From NCBI RefSeq assembly GCF_022761015.1, contig NZ_JAKWJQ010000001.1, positions 930,001-994,000 on the forward strand: a stretch of DNA of 64,000 nucleotides, written 5' to 3'. Made by a program: the position numbers and the translations under genes. Shown here one piece after another: positions 1 through 9,803 of the stretch. The notes under the pieces are model-generated. The model saw only the letters and a list, made by a program, of their open reading frames with translations. It did no database searches and was not told the origin of the DNA. Position 1 is the stretch's first letter. Every line of letters starts with the position of its first letter. This DNA is from Humibacter sp. RRB41. Its GTDB lineage: Bacteria; Actinomycetota; Actinomycetes; Actinomycetales; Microbacteriaceae.

Positions 1-255
1 CGAAAGCCGTGTCGCCTGTTCGAGCCCTGCCTCGGTGAACAGCATGCGCGAGGCGAACGGTCCGAACTTGGCTGCGGCCTTCGCGCGAAGCTTGGACTGG
101 GTGAGCACAGCGGCGACCAGCCCCGGCGGATGCCCCTGTTTGCGCAACGCGCTCACCGTGTGCACCACGTCTGCAGAGCTCTCGTACGGCGGAAGGGAAT
201 CCAGCAGGCCGAGCCCCTCGGGGCTCAGCAACTCGACGAGCTCCGCGCGTTCCAC
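1..255 (-). CDS. SAM-dependent methyltransferase-like protein (N-terminal part)
   Basis: This frame is open from a GTG at 253-255 to the left edge of the window, giving 85 residues that start VERAELVELLSPEGLGLLDS. The segment with GLVAAVLTQSKLR and KFGPFASRMLF resembles the N-terminus of the actinobacterial class I methyltransferase (THUMP-like) family; I recall a member next to groES in related genomes. The catalytic Rossmann domain would lie outside the window, so the function cannot be checked here. It is divergent from groES. Confidence 0.6.
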   Translation of the reverse strand, partial: MERAELVELLSPEGLGLLDSLPPYESSADVVHTVSALRKQGHPPGLVAAVLTQSKLRAKAAAKFGPFASRMLFTEAGLEQATRLS

Positions 256-329
256 TGCGCCAACCTATCGCGGCGACCTGCACCGCGACGGATTGCCGGT
301 GGCCGATGCGAACGAAGGTTGCACTCACG

Positions 330-359
330 TTGCACGAGTGCCAGCCGTGCGCCTACACT
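330..359 (+). promoter_or_regulatory. groES promoter
   Basis: A TTGCAC -35 hexamer (330-335) and a TACACT -10 hexamer (354-359) are separated by 18 bp, a good match to the housekeeping sigma consensus. They lie directly upstream of the CIRCE element, so HrcA binding would cover the transcription start. Confidence 0.6.
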
Positions 360-363
360 CTCA

Positions 364-390
364 TTAGCACTCTCACTGTCAGTGTGCTAA
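364..390. promoter_or_regulatory. CIRCE element (HrcA operator)
   Basis: The inverted repeat TTAGCACTC-N9-GTGTGCTAA matches the CIRCE consensus TTAGCACTC-N9-GAGTGCTAA at 17 of 18 positions. CIRCE is the operator of the heat-shock repressor HrcA. It lies 38 bp upstream of groES and just downstream of a promoter, so groES is expected to be heat-inducible through HrcA, which is not encoded in this window. Confidence 0.92.
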
Positions 391-427
391 CTACGTCTTC
401 AGTACAAAGTACAGAAAGAGGTCAACC

Positions 428-724
428 GTGTCGGTCTCCATCAAGCCGCTCGAGGATCGCATCGTTATCAAGCAGGTCGAGGCTGAGCAGACCACGGCGT
501 CGGGTCTGGTCATTCCGGACACCGCCAAGGAGAAGCCGCAGGAGGGCGAGGTCGTCGCCGTCGGACCCGGTCGCATCGACGACAACGGCAACCGTGTTCC
601 GCTCGACGTGAACGTCGGCGACAAGGTGCTCTACTCGAAGTACGGCGGCACCGAGGTCAAGTTCGGCGGCGACGAGCTGCTCGTGCTGTCGGCCCGCGAC
701 GTGCTGGCGGTCATCGAGCGCTGA
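428..724 (+). CDS. groES: co-chaperonin GroES
   Basis: This 98-residue protein is the usual length for GroES (Cpn10). It has the N-terminal strand [13 protein letters not shown], the mobile loop [21 protein letters not shown] that contacts GroEL, and the roof segment [21 protein letters not shown]. It caps the cytoplasmic GroEL folding chamber. The start is a GTG placed to give the conserved N-terminus. No groEL follows; a strong terminator comes next, so groEL must be elsewhere. The upstream CIRCE element implies HrcA control. Confidence 0.97.
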   Translation: MSVSIKPLEDRIVIKQVEAEQTTASGLVIPDTAKEKPQEGEVVAVGPGRIDDNGNRVPLDVNVGDKVLYSKYGGTEVKFGGDELLVLSARDVLAVIER

Positions 725-757
725 CGCTCGCTCACGTACGCAGCCTCAACGCTGCGT

Positions 758-793
758 GAAGGGGTCCGGATGCCTGTGCATCCGGACCCCTTC
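758..793. terminator. terminator after groES
   Basis: A perfect 16-bp GC-rich stem (758-773 with 778-793) closes on a four-base CTGT loop, 34 bp after the groES stop. It ends in TTC rather than a long T-run, as is common for high-GC actinobacteria. It separates groES from the next gene. Confidence 0.85.
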
Positions 794-855
794 GTCGACC
801 GGCGGAAGAGGACGCACTCGACCGGCCGGAGCCGAGCACAGAGGGTACGAATACG

Positions 856-1860
856 ATGAACCAGGTGTCCACACCTGTGCAGCGCCCCGACGTTCCCGCC
901 CCGTCTTCGGCGGATCGCCTCAGCACGCGCGGCATGGTCTACGCCGTCGCGTCGTATGTGCTCTGGGGGTTCCTGCCGGTCTACTTCATCGCGCTTGCGC
1001 CCTCCGGAGCGTTCGAGATCGTCGCATGGCGGGTGATCTTCTCGCTGGCGTTCTGCGCGATCGCCATCCTGGTGACGCGTGCCTGGCGTGCGTTCGCGGC
1101 CATCCTGAAGCGGCCCCGCATCGTGCTCATCATGGGGCTGGCGGGTGCGCTGATCTATGTGAACTGGCAGACCTACGTGTTCGCGGCGACGTCGAACGAG
1201 GTGGTCGAGGCATCCCTCGGCTACTTCATCAATCCGATCGTCACCGTGCTCATCGGTGTCATCGTGCTGCGTGAGCGTCTTCGCATCACCCAATGGATCG
1301 CGATCGGCATCTCGGTCGTCGCCGTCGTGGTGCTCACCGTCGGGTACGGGGAGCTGCCGTGGATCGCGCTCGTGCTCGCCTTCTCATTCGGCTTCTACGG
1401 CCTGGTCAAGAAGCAGGTGGGACGCGACGTGGACGCCCTCACCGGTCTCACGCTCGAGACCGCCTGGCTCACCCCGGTCGCCATCGTGCAGCTGATCGTC
1501 GTCGGTGCGACGGTCGGCATCACGTTCGGGCACGTGAGCGTGTGGCACACGGTGTTGACGATCGGGGTGGGGATCATCACCGCCGTTCCACTGCTGCTGT
1601 TCGCGGCCGCGTCGAGGCGGCTTCCGCTGGTCGTGATGGGGTTCATCCAGTACTTCGCTCCTGTGCTGCAGTTTCTGGTGGGCGTCGTGCTTCTCCACGA
1701 GCAGATGCCGCTGGAGCGCTGGTTCGGCTTCGCGCTGGTGTGGGTCGCGTTGATCGTTCTGACCGTCGATATGGTGGTCGCGGTTCGGCGCGAGCGCGCA
1801 GCAGGTCGCGACATGGCGGATGCCACCGACGCGGTGTCCGACGACGTTCTGCCCGAATAG
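856..1860 (+). CDS. rarD: EamA-family transporter, RarD type
   Basis: This 334-residue integral membrane protein has about ten hydrophobic segments arranged as two EamA repeats. The first helix region GMVYAVASYVLWGFLPVYF and the stretch YVNWQTYVFAATSNEVVEAS are typical of the RarD subfamily (often annotated as chloramphenicol-sensitive protein). The hydrophilic N-terminal 25 residues and C-terminal 25 residues probably lie in the cytoplasm. RarD proteins are drug/metabolite-superfamily carriers; the substrate cannot be read from sequence. Confidence 0.88.
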   Translation: MNQVSTPVQRPDVPAPSSADRLSTRGMVYAVASYVLWGFLPVYFIALAPSGAFEIVAWRVIFSLAFCAIAILVTRAWRAFAAILKRPRIVLIMGLAGALIYVNWQTYVFAATSNEVVEASLGYFINPIVTVLIGVIVLRERLRITQWIAIGISVVAVVVLTVGYGELPWIALVLAFSFGFYGLVKKQVGRDVDALTGLTLETAWLTPVAIVQLIVVGATVGITFGHVSVWHTVLTIGVGIITAVPLLLFAAASRRLPLVVMGFIQYFAPVLQFLVGVVLLHEQMPLERWFGFALVWVALIVLTVDMVVAVRRERAAGRDMADATDAVSDDVLPE

Positions 1861-1916
1861 CTGGGTCGCACACTCTCGTCGGCGTACTCCCAGGCGCGTT
1901 CGTCGGCTCAGCGGCG

Positions 1917-1922
1917 CATAGT
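1917..1922 (+). promoter_or_regulatory. -10 box of a leaderless promoter (1929 gene)
   Basis: CATAGT is followed by six bases and then the ATG at 1929. That spacing would put the transcription start on the A of the start codon, giving a leaderless mRNA. Confidence 0.4.
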
Positions 1923-1928
1923 GGAGTC

Positions 1929-2309
1929 ATGCCCTTCACCGAGCTGGTGGTGCTGTGCGCGGTGCTCGTCGCGAACATCGCGGAGACCGTTGCGCTCACC
2001 ACGTACCGGCGAGCCGTGCGCGGATCGCACGAGCGGTATGTGTGGCGCACGCGTTACGTGCTCTTCGCCCTGACGGTTGCGGTGCTCGCGACCGTGCTGG
2101 CCGTGATCGACGTGGCGAACGGCGACACGGTGTTCGCAGCGCTCTGGCTGGCGATCACAGCGATGCGCATCCTGAGCCTCATCCTGAACCGCGACAAGGA
2201 CGACGACGACTGGTTCAAGAAGGCAGGGAGGCGCATCCGCTCCGCGGCCAGGAAGGTCGCGGCGGCCCTCACTCCGCAGCCCGGGGCGGCGGCTCCGGTC
2301 CCCGCGTGA
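1929..2309 (+). CDS. small membrane protein, unknown function
   Basis: This 126-residue protein starts MPFTELVVLCAVLVANIAETVAL. It has three hydrophobic stretches (about residues 4-22, 44-63 and 68-86), then a basic, Asp-rich cytoplasmic tail (NRDKDDDDWFKKAGRRIRS). I do not recognise a family. The ATG is chosen because an apparent leaderless promoter sits six bases upstream; the same frame is open far upstream but only as antisense-like low-quality sequence inside rarD. It lies between rarD and guaB on the same strand. Confidence 0.7.
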   Translation: MPFTELVVLCAVLVANIAETVALTTYRRAVRGSHERYVWRTRYVLFALTVAVLATVLAVIDVANGDTVFAALWLAITAMRILSLILNRDKDDDDWFKKAGRRIRSAARKVAAALTPQPGAAAPVPA

Positions 2310-2411
2310 GGCACCCGGAATTCTGTCAAGGTCACGGGCGTTAACATGGATCATCCGAAAGCGCTGGTGCAGGGGGATTGCACCACGGTCCCCGCTCCGA
2401 CGCCGAGGTGA

Positions 2412-3992
<1,581 letters not shown>

Positions 3993-4027
3993 CCTGACGC
4001 CGCCCGCTTTCCCCGCACCGGGGATGT

Positions 4028-4073
4028 GACGATTCGCCGTACGGAAACCGAGGTTGCCGTACGGCGAATCGTC
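4028..4073. terminator. terminator / long hairpin after guaB
   Basis: A perfect 17-bp inverted repeat (4028-4044 with 4057-4073) encloses 12 bases and is followed by GATTTT. It lies 36 bp after the guaB stop. The arm itself contains the palindrome CCGTACGG. It is a strong intrinsic terminator candidate and also fits the long-hairpin class described in the findings. Confidence 0.8.
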
Positions 4074-4159
4074 GATTTTGCGGTGTGGGTCTACTCGCGA
4101 TGGCATGCGGCGCCCACGGAAGTCACCGTTTGACCGCGCGGGGGCGCTCTGCCAGAATT

Positions 4160-4181
4160 ACTACCCGAACGGTCGGTAATG
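4160..4181. promoter_or_regulatory. PaaR-type operator upstream of paaJ
   Basis: The 22-bp site matches 13 of the 16 defined positions of the PaaR motif reported for Corynebacterium (ACTNACCG-N2-CG-N2-CGGTNAGT, quoted from memory). The right half CGGTAA and the central GAACGG are intact. It overlaps a possible -10 box TAATGT (4177-4182), 40 bp before paaJ, so binding should block transcription. Confidence 0.7.
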
Positions 4182-4220
4182 TAATCCGGCCGTTCGTGGC
4201 GCGATGAAGGGCAGGCGACG

Positions 4221-5462
4221 ATGGCCGACGCATACCTAGTTTCGGGCGTGCGAACGCCCGTCGGACGGTACGGAGGGGTGCTCTCGGGCGTGCGTCCCGA
4301 CGACCTCGCCGCACTCGTCGTCCGCGAGGTGATCGAGCGGGCGGGCGTGCCGGTGGATGCCATCGATGAGGTGATGCTCGGTGGCGCGAACCAGGCGGGT
4401 GAAGACAACCGCAACGTCGCGCGGATGGCAGTGCTGCTGGCCGGCCTACCGGATCAGGTGCCGGGCGTGACGATCAACCGGCTCTGCGCATCCGGCCTCT
4501 CGGCCGTGGCGATGGCCGCGCAAGCAGTGCGCGCGGGGGATGCCGACATCATCGTCGCGGGCGGTGTCGAGTCCATGACCAGGGCGCCGTGGGTGCAGGC
4601 GAAGCCGGAACGCGCGTTCGCGAAGCCGGGCGCCCAGTTCGACACGTCGATCGGGTGGCGCTTCACGAACCCCGCGATCGCCGCACGCGACAAGGCGACG
4701 TTCTCGATGCCGGAGACCGCCGAGGAGGTCGCCCGCGTCTACGGCGTGAGCCGTGAGGATGCCGACGCCTTCGCCCTGCAAAGCCACCGTCGCGCCGTCG
4801 CAGCGATCGACGCCGGCCGCTTCGACGACGAGATCGTCGCGGTTCCGACCAGGTCGGGGCCCGTGACCGTCGACGAGGGTCCGCGCCGGGACACGAGCCT
4901 CGAGGCGCTCGCCGGATTGCGTCCCGTGGTCGCGGGCGGATCCGTCGTGACGGCAGGAAACTCGAGCGGGCTGAACGACGGGGCGTCCGCGATCGCCGTC
5001 GCCAGTGCCGACGCCGTCGAACGCTACGGCCTCGTGCCGCGCGCTCGCGTCACGGCCGGGGCGAGTGTCGGCGTCGCACCGGAGGTGATGGGAATCGGAC
5101 CGGTTCCCGCGACGCGCAAGGTGCTGCAGCGCAGCGGTCTGACGATCGACGAGCTCGGCGCGATCGAGTTGAACGAGGCCTTCGCGACGCAGTCGCTGGC
5201 GGTGATACGTCAGCTCGGGCTCGACGACACGAGGGTGAACGCCGACGGCGGGGCGATCGCGCTGGGGCATCCGCTCGGGTCAAGCGGTTCACGGCTCGTC
5301 GTCACGCTGCTCGGCCGTATGGAGCGCGAGAACGCGCGCTACGGCCTGGCCACGATGTGCGTCGGGGTCGGGCAGGGCTCAGCGCTGATCATCGAGCGGG
5401 TGGGCGAGGTGAACACTGAGCGGGCGGGCGAGGCGAGCGCTGCGCGGGTGGATGCCGCATGA
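4221..5462 (+). CDS. paaJ: thiolase, probable 3-oxoadipyl-CoA thiolase
   Basis: This 413-residue thiolase cleaves 3-oxoadipyl-CoA to acetyl-CoA and succinyl-CoA at the end of the phenylacetate pathway. It carries the nucleophile Cys89 in [11 protein letters not shown], the LNEAFA motif, the His of [10 protein letters not shown] and the second Cys in CVGVGQG. By family alone it could be a general acetyl-CoA acetyltransferase. The assignment to PaaJ rests on the ATGA overlap with paaF and on the PaaR operator upstream. The C-terminal 15 residues (after IIERVGE) are an unusual Ala/Glu-rich tail. Confidence 0.88.
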   Translation: MADAYLVSGVRTPVGRYGGVLSGVRPDDLAALVVREVIERAGVPVDAIDEVMLGGANQAGEDNRNVARMAVLLAGLPDQVPGVTINRLCASGLSAVAMAAQAVRAGDADIIVAGGVESMTRAPWVQAKPERAFAKPGAQFDTSIGWRFTNPAIAARDKATFSMPETAEEVARVYGVSREDADAFALQSHRRAVAAIDAGRFDDEIVAVPTRSGPVTVDEGPRRDTSLEALAGLRPVVAGGSVVTAGNSSGLNDGASAIAVASADAVERYGLVPRARVTAGASVGVAPEVMGIGPVPATRKVLQRSGLTIDELGAIELNEAFATQSLAVIRQLGLDDTRVNADGGAIALGHPLGSSGSRLVVTLLGRMERENARYGLATMCVGVGQGSALIIERVGEVNTERAGEASAARVDAA

Positions 5463-6202
5463 GCGCACCGGAAACCATCCGCGTCGACCGCGGCGCCGAC
5501 CGTGTGCGTGTCACGCTGAACCGCCCGGAGGTGCGCAACGCCATCGACCGGCGCATGGTCGATGAGCTGCACGAGGTCTGCGCTGAGCTCGAGGAGGATC
5601 CGAAGATCCTCGTCGTCGCGGGTGGCGACGGCATGTTCGCGTCGGGTGCCGACATCGCGGAGATGCGGGAGCGTACGGCCGACGATGCGCTGGCCGGCAT
5701 CAACATGAACCTGTTCATCCGCATTGCGCGATTGCCGATGCCGGTGATCGCCGCCGTCGACGGATACGCTCTCGGCGGCGGAGCGGAGCTTGCCTACGCG
5801 GCGGACTTCCGGATCGGCACGCAGCGCACGGTGTTCGGCAACCCGGAGACCGGGCTCGGCATCATCGCCGCGGCTGGGGCATCCTGGCGGCTGCGTGAGC
5901 TCGTGGGCGAGCCGGTCGCGAAGCAGGTACTGCTCGCTGGTCGTCGACTGGATGCCGACGAGTCGCTGCGGCTCGGGCTGCTCGGCGAGGTCGTCGAGCT
6001 GTCGGACCTGTTGGCGGCGGCCGATCGCCTCGCCGACCGCATCGCCGCGCTCGACCCGGCCGCGACGCGCGCGACGAAGGCGGTGTTCGCGGCGGCCGGG
6101 CACGAGCATCCGCTGGTCGATCTCGAGGCGCAGGCCGTGCTGTTCGAGTCGCCCCAGAAGCGGCGGCGCATGACCGAATTCCTCGAGCGGAGGAAGCGAT
6201 GA
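5459..6202 (+). CDS. paaF: enoyl-CoA hydratase, probable 2,3-dehydroadipyl-CoA hydratase
   Basis: This 247-residue crotonase-fold protein hydrates 2,3-dehydroadipyl-CoA. Both acid residues of true hydratases are present: Glu110 in GGGAELA and Glu130 in FGNPETGLG. The oxyanion-hole segment ASGADIAEM is intact. It overlaps paaJ by ATGA and paaH by four bases, so the three genes are translationally coupled. Substrate is inferred from context. Confidence 0.88.
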   Translation: MSAPETIRVDRGADRVRVTLNRPEVRNAIDRRMVDELHEVCAELEEDPKILVVAGGDGMFASGADIAEMRERTADDALAGINMNLFIRIARLPMPVIAAVDGYALGGGAELAYAADFRIGTQRTVFGNPETGLGIIAAAGASWRLRELVGEPVAKQVLLAGRRLDADESLRLGLLGEVVELSDLLAAADRLADRIAALDPAATRATKAVFAAAGHEHPLVDLEAQAVLFESPQKRRRMTEFLERRKR

Positions 6203-7077
6203 CGACGCGCTCGCCGCACGTGCGGCTGCCTGAGGCCATCGGCGTGCTCGGCGGCGGAGTGATGGGTGCGGGCATCGCGCACGCATTCCTGGTGTCGGGA
6301 TGCCTGGTGCAGGTGGTGGAGCGTGACGAGGAGCAGCGCGTGGCGGCATCCGCACGCGTGCTGCGCTCGGCCGCGGCGAGCGTCGAACGGGGCAGCACCA
6401 CGGAGTCGCTCGATGCGCTGGCCGGTCGGCTCGCCGTGGGGACGGACGATGCGGCGTTCGCGGGCTGCGGGCTCGTGATCGAGGCCGTACCGGAAGTGGC
6501 GGAGCTGAAGATCGAGTCGCTCGTGCGCATCCGTGTCGTGGCGCCCGGCGCGATCATCGCCAGCAATACGTCGTCGATCTCGATCGACGAGCTCGGTGCG
6601 GCGTTGGATGACGCATCGCGATTCCTCGGGCTGCACTTCTTCAATCCGGTGCCGGCGTCGAAGCTCGTCGAGGTGGTGCGAGGTGCCGCGACGTCGCAGC
6701 AGACCCTCGACGCTGCGCAAGACTGGGTCGCCGGGATCGGCAAGAGGGCCGTGACGGTGCGCGATGCGCCGGGATTCGCCTCCAGCAGGCTCGGCGTCGC
6801 CCTCGGACTCGAGGCGATCAGGATGCTCGAACACGGCGTCGCCAGCGCGCAGGACATCGACGCGGCGATGGAACTGGGCTACCGGCATCCGGTCGGCCCG
6901 CTGAAGCTCACCGACATCGTCGGACTCGACGTGCGCCTCGGCATCGCCGAGTACCTGCACGAGAAGCTCGGCGAGCGGTTCGCGCCGCCGCAGCTGCTGC
7001 GCGACAAGGTCGCCGCGGGCGAGCTCGGCCGCAAGAGCGGACGCGGGTTCTACGAGTGGCCGGAGGCCGGAGCGTGA
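6199..7077 (+). CDS. paaH: 3-hydroxyacyl-CoA dehydrogenase
   Basis: This 292-residue NAD-dependent dehydrogenase oxidises 3-hydroxyadipyl-CoA. The N-terminal Rossmann domain has GVLGGGVMGAGIAHAF and an acidic end to strand 2 (VVERDEE), which indicates NAD. The catalytic His lies in LGLHFFNPVPASKLVEVV. The C-terminal 3HCDH domain ends with KSGRGFYEW. It is the last gene of the paaJFH operon and converges with the hotdog gene on the other strand, 10 bp away. Confidence 0.88.
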   Translation: MTTRSPHVRLPEAIGVLGGGVMGAGIAHAFLVSGCLVQVVERDEEQRVAASARVLRSAAASVERGSTTESLDALAGRLAVGTDDAAFAGCGLVIEAVPEVAELKIESLVRIRVVAPGAIIASNTSSISIDELGAALDDASRFLGLHFFNPVPASKLVEVVRGAATSQQTLDAAQDWVAGIGKRAVTVRDAPGFASSRLGVALGLEAIRMLEHGVASAQDIDAAMELGYRHPVGPLKLTDIVGLDVRLGIAEYLHEKLGERFAPPQLLRDKVAAGELGRKSGRGFYEWPEAGA

Positions 7078-7087
7078 CCGCGCCCCG

Positions 7088-7507
7088 CTACTCGACCAGC
7101 GGTCGGTCGACGATGAGGTTCGTGATGCGCGCCGTGCAGAGCAGGCGGCCGTCCTCGTCGGTGATGGTCACGGCGTGCGACGTGACCCGGCGGCCGAGGC
7201 TGATCGCCTCGGCGACCCCGGTGACGCGTCCAGACCGGGCGGAGCGGTGGTGCGTCGCGTTGATGTCGACGCCGACCGCCGACTTGCCTGGACCGGCGTG
7301 GATGACGGCGGCCCACGATCCGAGCGCCTCGGCGAACGCGACGGATGCGCCGCCGTGCAGCATCCCGAACGACTGGCGATTGCCCTCGACCGGCATGGTC
7401 GCGACGACGCGCTGTGCCGACTGCTCCACGATCTCGACGCCCATCTTGACGTCGAGCTCGCCGAGCACGATGCGCCACTGCCCGTCGTCATCGCCCACAG
7501 TTGCCAC
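7088..7507 (-). CDS. hotdog-fold thioesterase, PaaI-like
   Basis: This 139-residue single hotdog domain has the signature GMLHGGASVAFAEALGSWAA (Gly-rich loop and helix with a catalytic Glu) and the strand VGVDINATHH. It belongs to the PaaI/acyl-CoA thioesterase family that hydrolyses aromatic or aliphatic acyl-CoAs. It starts with GTG. A DHNA-CoA thioesterase (MenI-like) role is equally possible by sequence; its place inside the paa island favours clearing stalled CoA esters. A second hotdog gene is at 11817-12218. Confidence 0.8.
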   Translation of the reverse strand: MATVGDDDGQWRIVLGELDVKMGVEIVEQSAQRVVATMPVEGNRQSFGMLHGGASVAFAEALGSWAAVIHAGPGKSAVGVDINATHHRSARSGRVTGVAEAISLGRRVTSHAVTITDEDGRLLCTARITNLIVDRPLVE

Positions 7508-7537
7508 GGCGGCAGGTTACCAGCGACACCACGATCC

Positions 7538-7606
7538 GCGAGGCTGCACGCCCGCGCCGAGACAGCGGGTAAAGCCCGCACTCTCGGCGCGGACGTGCAG
7601 TCTCGC
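7538..7606. repeat. nested intergenic hairpin
   Basis: A 69-bp imperfect palindrome. The outer arms GCGAG, CTGCACG and CGCGCCGAGA pair with TCTCGGCGCG, CGTGCAG and CTCGC, with small bulges. An inner GCGGG/CCCGC stem closes on TAAAG. It lies between the leftward hotdog gene and rightward paaZ, so it is not at a gene end on either strand and is unlikely to be a simple terminator. It ends 18 bp before the paaZ RBS. Confidence 0.75.
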
Positions 7607-7636
7607 CGAACCCGCTCGCCTACAAGGAGGCATCCG

Positions 7637-9694
7637 ATGACCGACATACTGCCCAGCTACGTGCAGGGGTCGTGGTGGACACCCGACGACGACTCGGATG
7701 CCGTTGCGGTGCGCGATGCGTCGACGGGCGAGATCGTGACGCACGTCAGTACGCAGGGGCTCGACCTCGCCGGCGCGCTGGAGTTTGCGCGCACGACGGG
7801 GCAGGCATCCCTCGGCCGCCTCACATTCCACCAGCGTGCCCTGCTGCTCAAGCAGTTCGCGCAGGCGCTCACTGCCCGCAAAGAGGAGCTCTATGAGCTC
7901 TCGGCTCGTACCGGCACCACGAAGACGGATGCCATGGTCGACATCGACGGCGGCATCGGCGTGCTCTTCACCTACTCGTCGAAGGGGCGACGTGAGCTGC
8001 CGAACACGCAGCTCGTCGTCGACGGGCCAGCGGAGCAGCTGTCGAAGGGCGGCACATTCCTCGGGCGGCATATCTACTCGCGGCTGCCGGGAGCAGCCGT
8101 GCAGATCAACGCGTTCAACTTTCCGGTCTGGGGATCGCTGGAGAAGTTCGCGCCTGCGTTCCTCGCCGGTGTTCCGTCCGTCGTGAAGCCCGCGACGCCG
8201 ACCGGCTATCTCGCAGAGGCGTTCGTGCGCATCCTCGTCGAGTCCGGCCTGCTGCCGGATGGCACGCTGCAGCTCATCTCCGGCAGCGTGCCAGGCCTGT
8301 TCGACGCGCTGCGGCTCGGCGACATCGTGTCGTTCACAGGATCGGCGTCGACGGCCGAGCGCCTGCGCGCCCACGACAGCGTGCAGACCGGCGGCGTGCG
8401 ATTCACCAGCGAGACCGACTCGATCAACGCCTCCGTGCTCGGCAGGGATGCCGCTCCCGGCACCCCGGAGTTCGACGCGTTCGTGCGCGGCGTGGTCACC
8501 GAGCTGACGGCCAAGGCCGGCCAGAAGTGCACAGCGATCCGTCGCATCATCGTGCCCGAGCGGACGCGCGGAGCCGTCATGGCGGCGATCGCAGAGCGGA
8601 TCGCCCAGCGCGTCGTTCTCGGCGACCCGCGTGCCGAGGGCGTCACCATGGGACCACTGGCCTCGAGGGAGCAGCGCACAGAGGTGCTGCGACAGGTCAG
8701 TCGTCTGCTCGACGCCGGTGGACACGTCGTGCTCGGGTCACTCGACGCTCCCGAGGTGGTCCGTAGCGACGGGAGTCGGGGCGTCGACCCCGATGGAGCT
8801 TTCGTGGCGCCGATCCTCCTCGAGTTCGAAGACCAGTGGGCGGATGCCGTGCACAGCGTCGAAGCTTTCGGTCCGGTCGCGAGCGTGCTCGGCTATGAGA
8901 ACACCGCGGATGCCATCGCGCTGGTCGCCGCGGGCCGCGGCTCGCTCGTGACGAGCGTCGCATCCCACGACGCATCAGAAGTCGTGGACCTGGTGAGCGG
9001 CATCGCAGCGTTCAACGGCCGCGTACTCGTGCTCGATCGCGACGACGCGCGCAGTTCCACCGGACACGGCTCGCCCGTTCCGCACCTCGTGCACGGAGGA
9101 CCGGGCCGAGCCGGCGGCGGGGAGGAGCTGGGCGGCATCCGGGCCGTGCTGCACCACATGCAGCGCACCGCGATCCAGGGGTCGCCCGACATGCTGACGG
9201 CGATCACCGGCGAGTGGCACGCCGGGGCGGCATCGGAGGCTGGCGAGCGGCATCCCTTCCGCAAGCCGCTGTCGCAGCTGCGCATCGGCGACCGCATCTC
9301 GTCCGAGGCTCGCGAGGTCACGCTCGACGACATCGAGCACTTCGCGCACTTCACCGGCGACACGTTCTACGCGCATATGGACGAGGAGGCCGCCGCAGCG
9401 AACCCGTTCTTCCCGGGTCGGGTCGCGCACGGCTACTTGCTGATCTCGTTCGCCGCAGGGCTCTTCGTCGATCCGGCCCCCGGGCCCGTGCTCGCGAACT
9501 ACGGGCTCGAGAACCTGCGGTTCCTCACTCCGGTGTCGCCCGGCGACAGCATCCGCGTCGACTTGACGGCGAAGCAGATCACGCCGCGCGAGACGGATGC
9601 CTACGGCGAGGTGCGCTGGGACGCCGTGCTCACGAATCAGCGCGACGAGACCGTGGCAACGTACGACGTGCTGACGCTCGTCGCGAAAGAGTAG
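7637..9694 (+). CDS. paaZ: bifunctional oxepin-CoA hydrolase / semialdehyde dehydrogenase
   Basis: This 685-residue fusion has the full PaaZ architecture. The N-terminal aldehyde dehydrogenase domain (about 1-520) has the general base Glu259 and nucleophile Cys298 in AKAGQKCTA. The C-terminal MaoC-type domain (about 535-685) has FTGDTFYAHMDEEAA and RVAHGYLL. It opens the oxepin-CoA ring and oxidises the resulting aldehyde to 3-oxo-5,6-dehydrosuberyl-CoA. The ATG follows a perfect AAGGAGG (7624-7630); the same frame is open further upstream across the hairpin, which I take as non-coding. I see no PaaR site in front of it. Confidence 0.95.
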   Translation: MTDILPSYVQGSWWTPDDDSDAVAVRDASTGEIVTHVSTQGLDLAGALEFARTTGQASLGRLTFHQRALLLKQFAQALTARKEELYELSARTGTTKTDAMVDIDGGIGVLFTYSSKGRRELPNTQLVVDGPAEQLSKGGTFLGRHIYSRLPGAAVQINAFNFPVWGSLEKFAPAFLAGVPSVVKPATPTGYLAEAFVRILVESGLLPDGTLQLISGSVPGLFDALRLGDIVSFTGSASTAERLRAHDSVQTGGVRFTSETDSINASVLGRDAAPGTPEFDAFVRGVVTELTAKAGQKCTAIRRIIVPERTRGAVMAAIAERIAQRVVLGDPRAEGVTMGPLASREQRTEVLRQVSRLLDAGGHVVLGSLDAPEVVRSDGSRGVDPDGAFVAPILLEFEDQWADAVHSVEAFGPVASVLGYENTADAIALVAAGRGSLVTSVASHDASEVVDLVSGIAAFNGRVLVLDRDDARSSTGHGSPVPHLVHGGPGRAGGGEELGGIRAVLHHMQRTAIQGSPDMLTAITGEWHAGAASEAGERHPFRKPLSQLRIGDRISSEAREVTLDDIEHFAHFTGDTFYAHMDEEAAAANPFFPGRVAHGYLLISFAAGLFVDPAPGPVLANYGLENLRFLTPVSPGDSIRVDLTAKQITPRETDAYGEVRWDAVLTNQRDETVATYDVLTLVAKE

Positions 9695-9746
9695 GAGCGG
9701 CGGATGGTCGACGCCGGCACCTGGCGGCACGCCAGAGGCGCCGCAA

Positions 9747-9803
9747 TTCAGGACATGTGTCGAGCCGAGCCGGATATGTGCTCGGCAGCGTGTATGTCCT
9801 GAA
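9747..9803. repeat. long hairpin at the end of paaR
   Basis: The arms TTCAGGACAT (9747-9756) and ATGTCCTGAA (9794-9803) are perfect, with an inner GCCGAG/CTCGGC stem. The paaR stop codon (9748-9750) falls in the left arm, so the last codons of paaR are read through the hairpin. It sits in the convergent space between paaZ and paaR and may serve as a bidirectional terminator. Confidence 0.75.
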
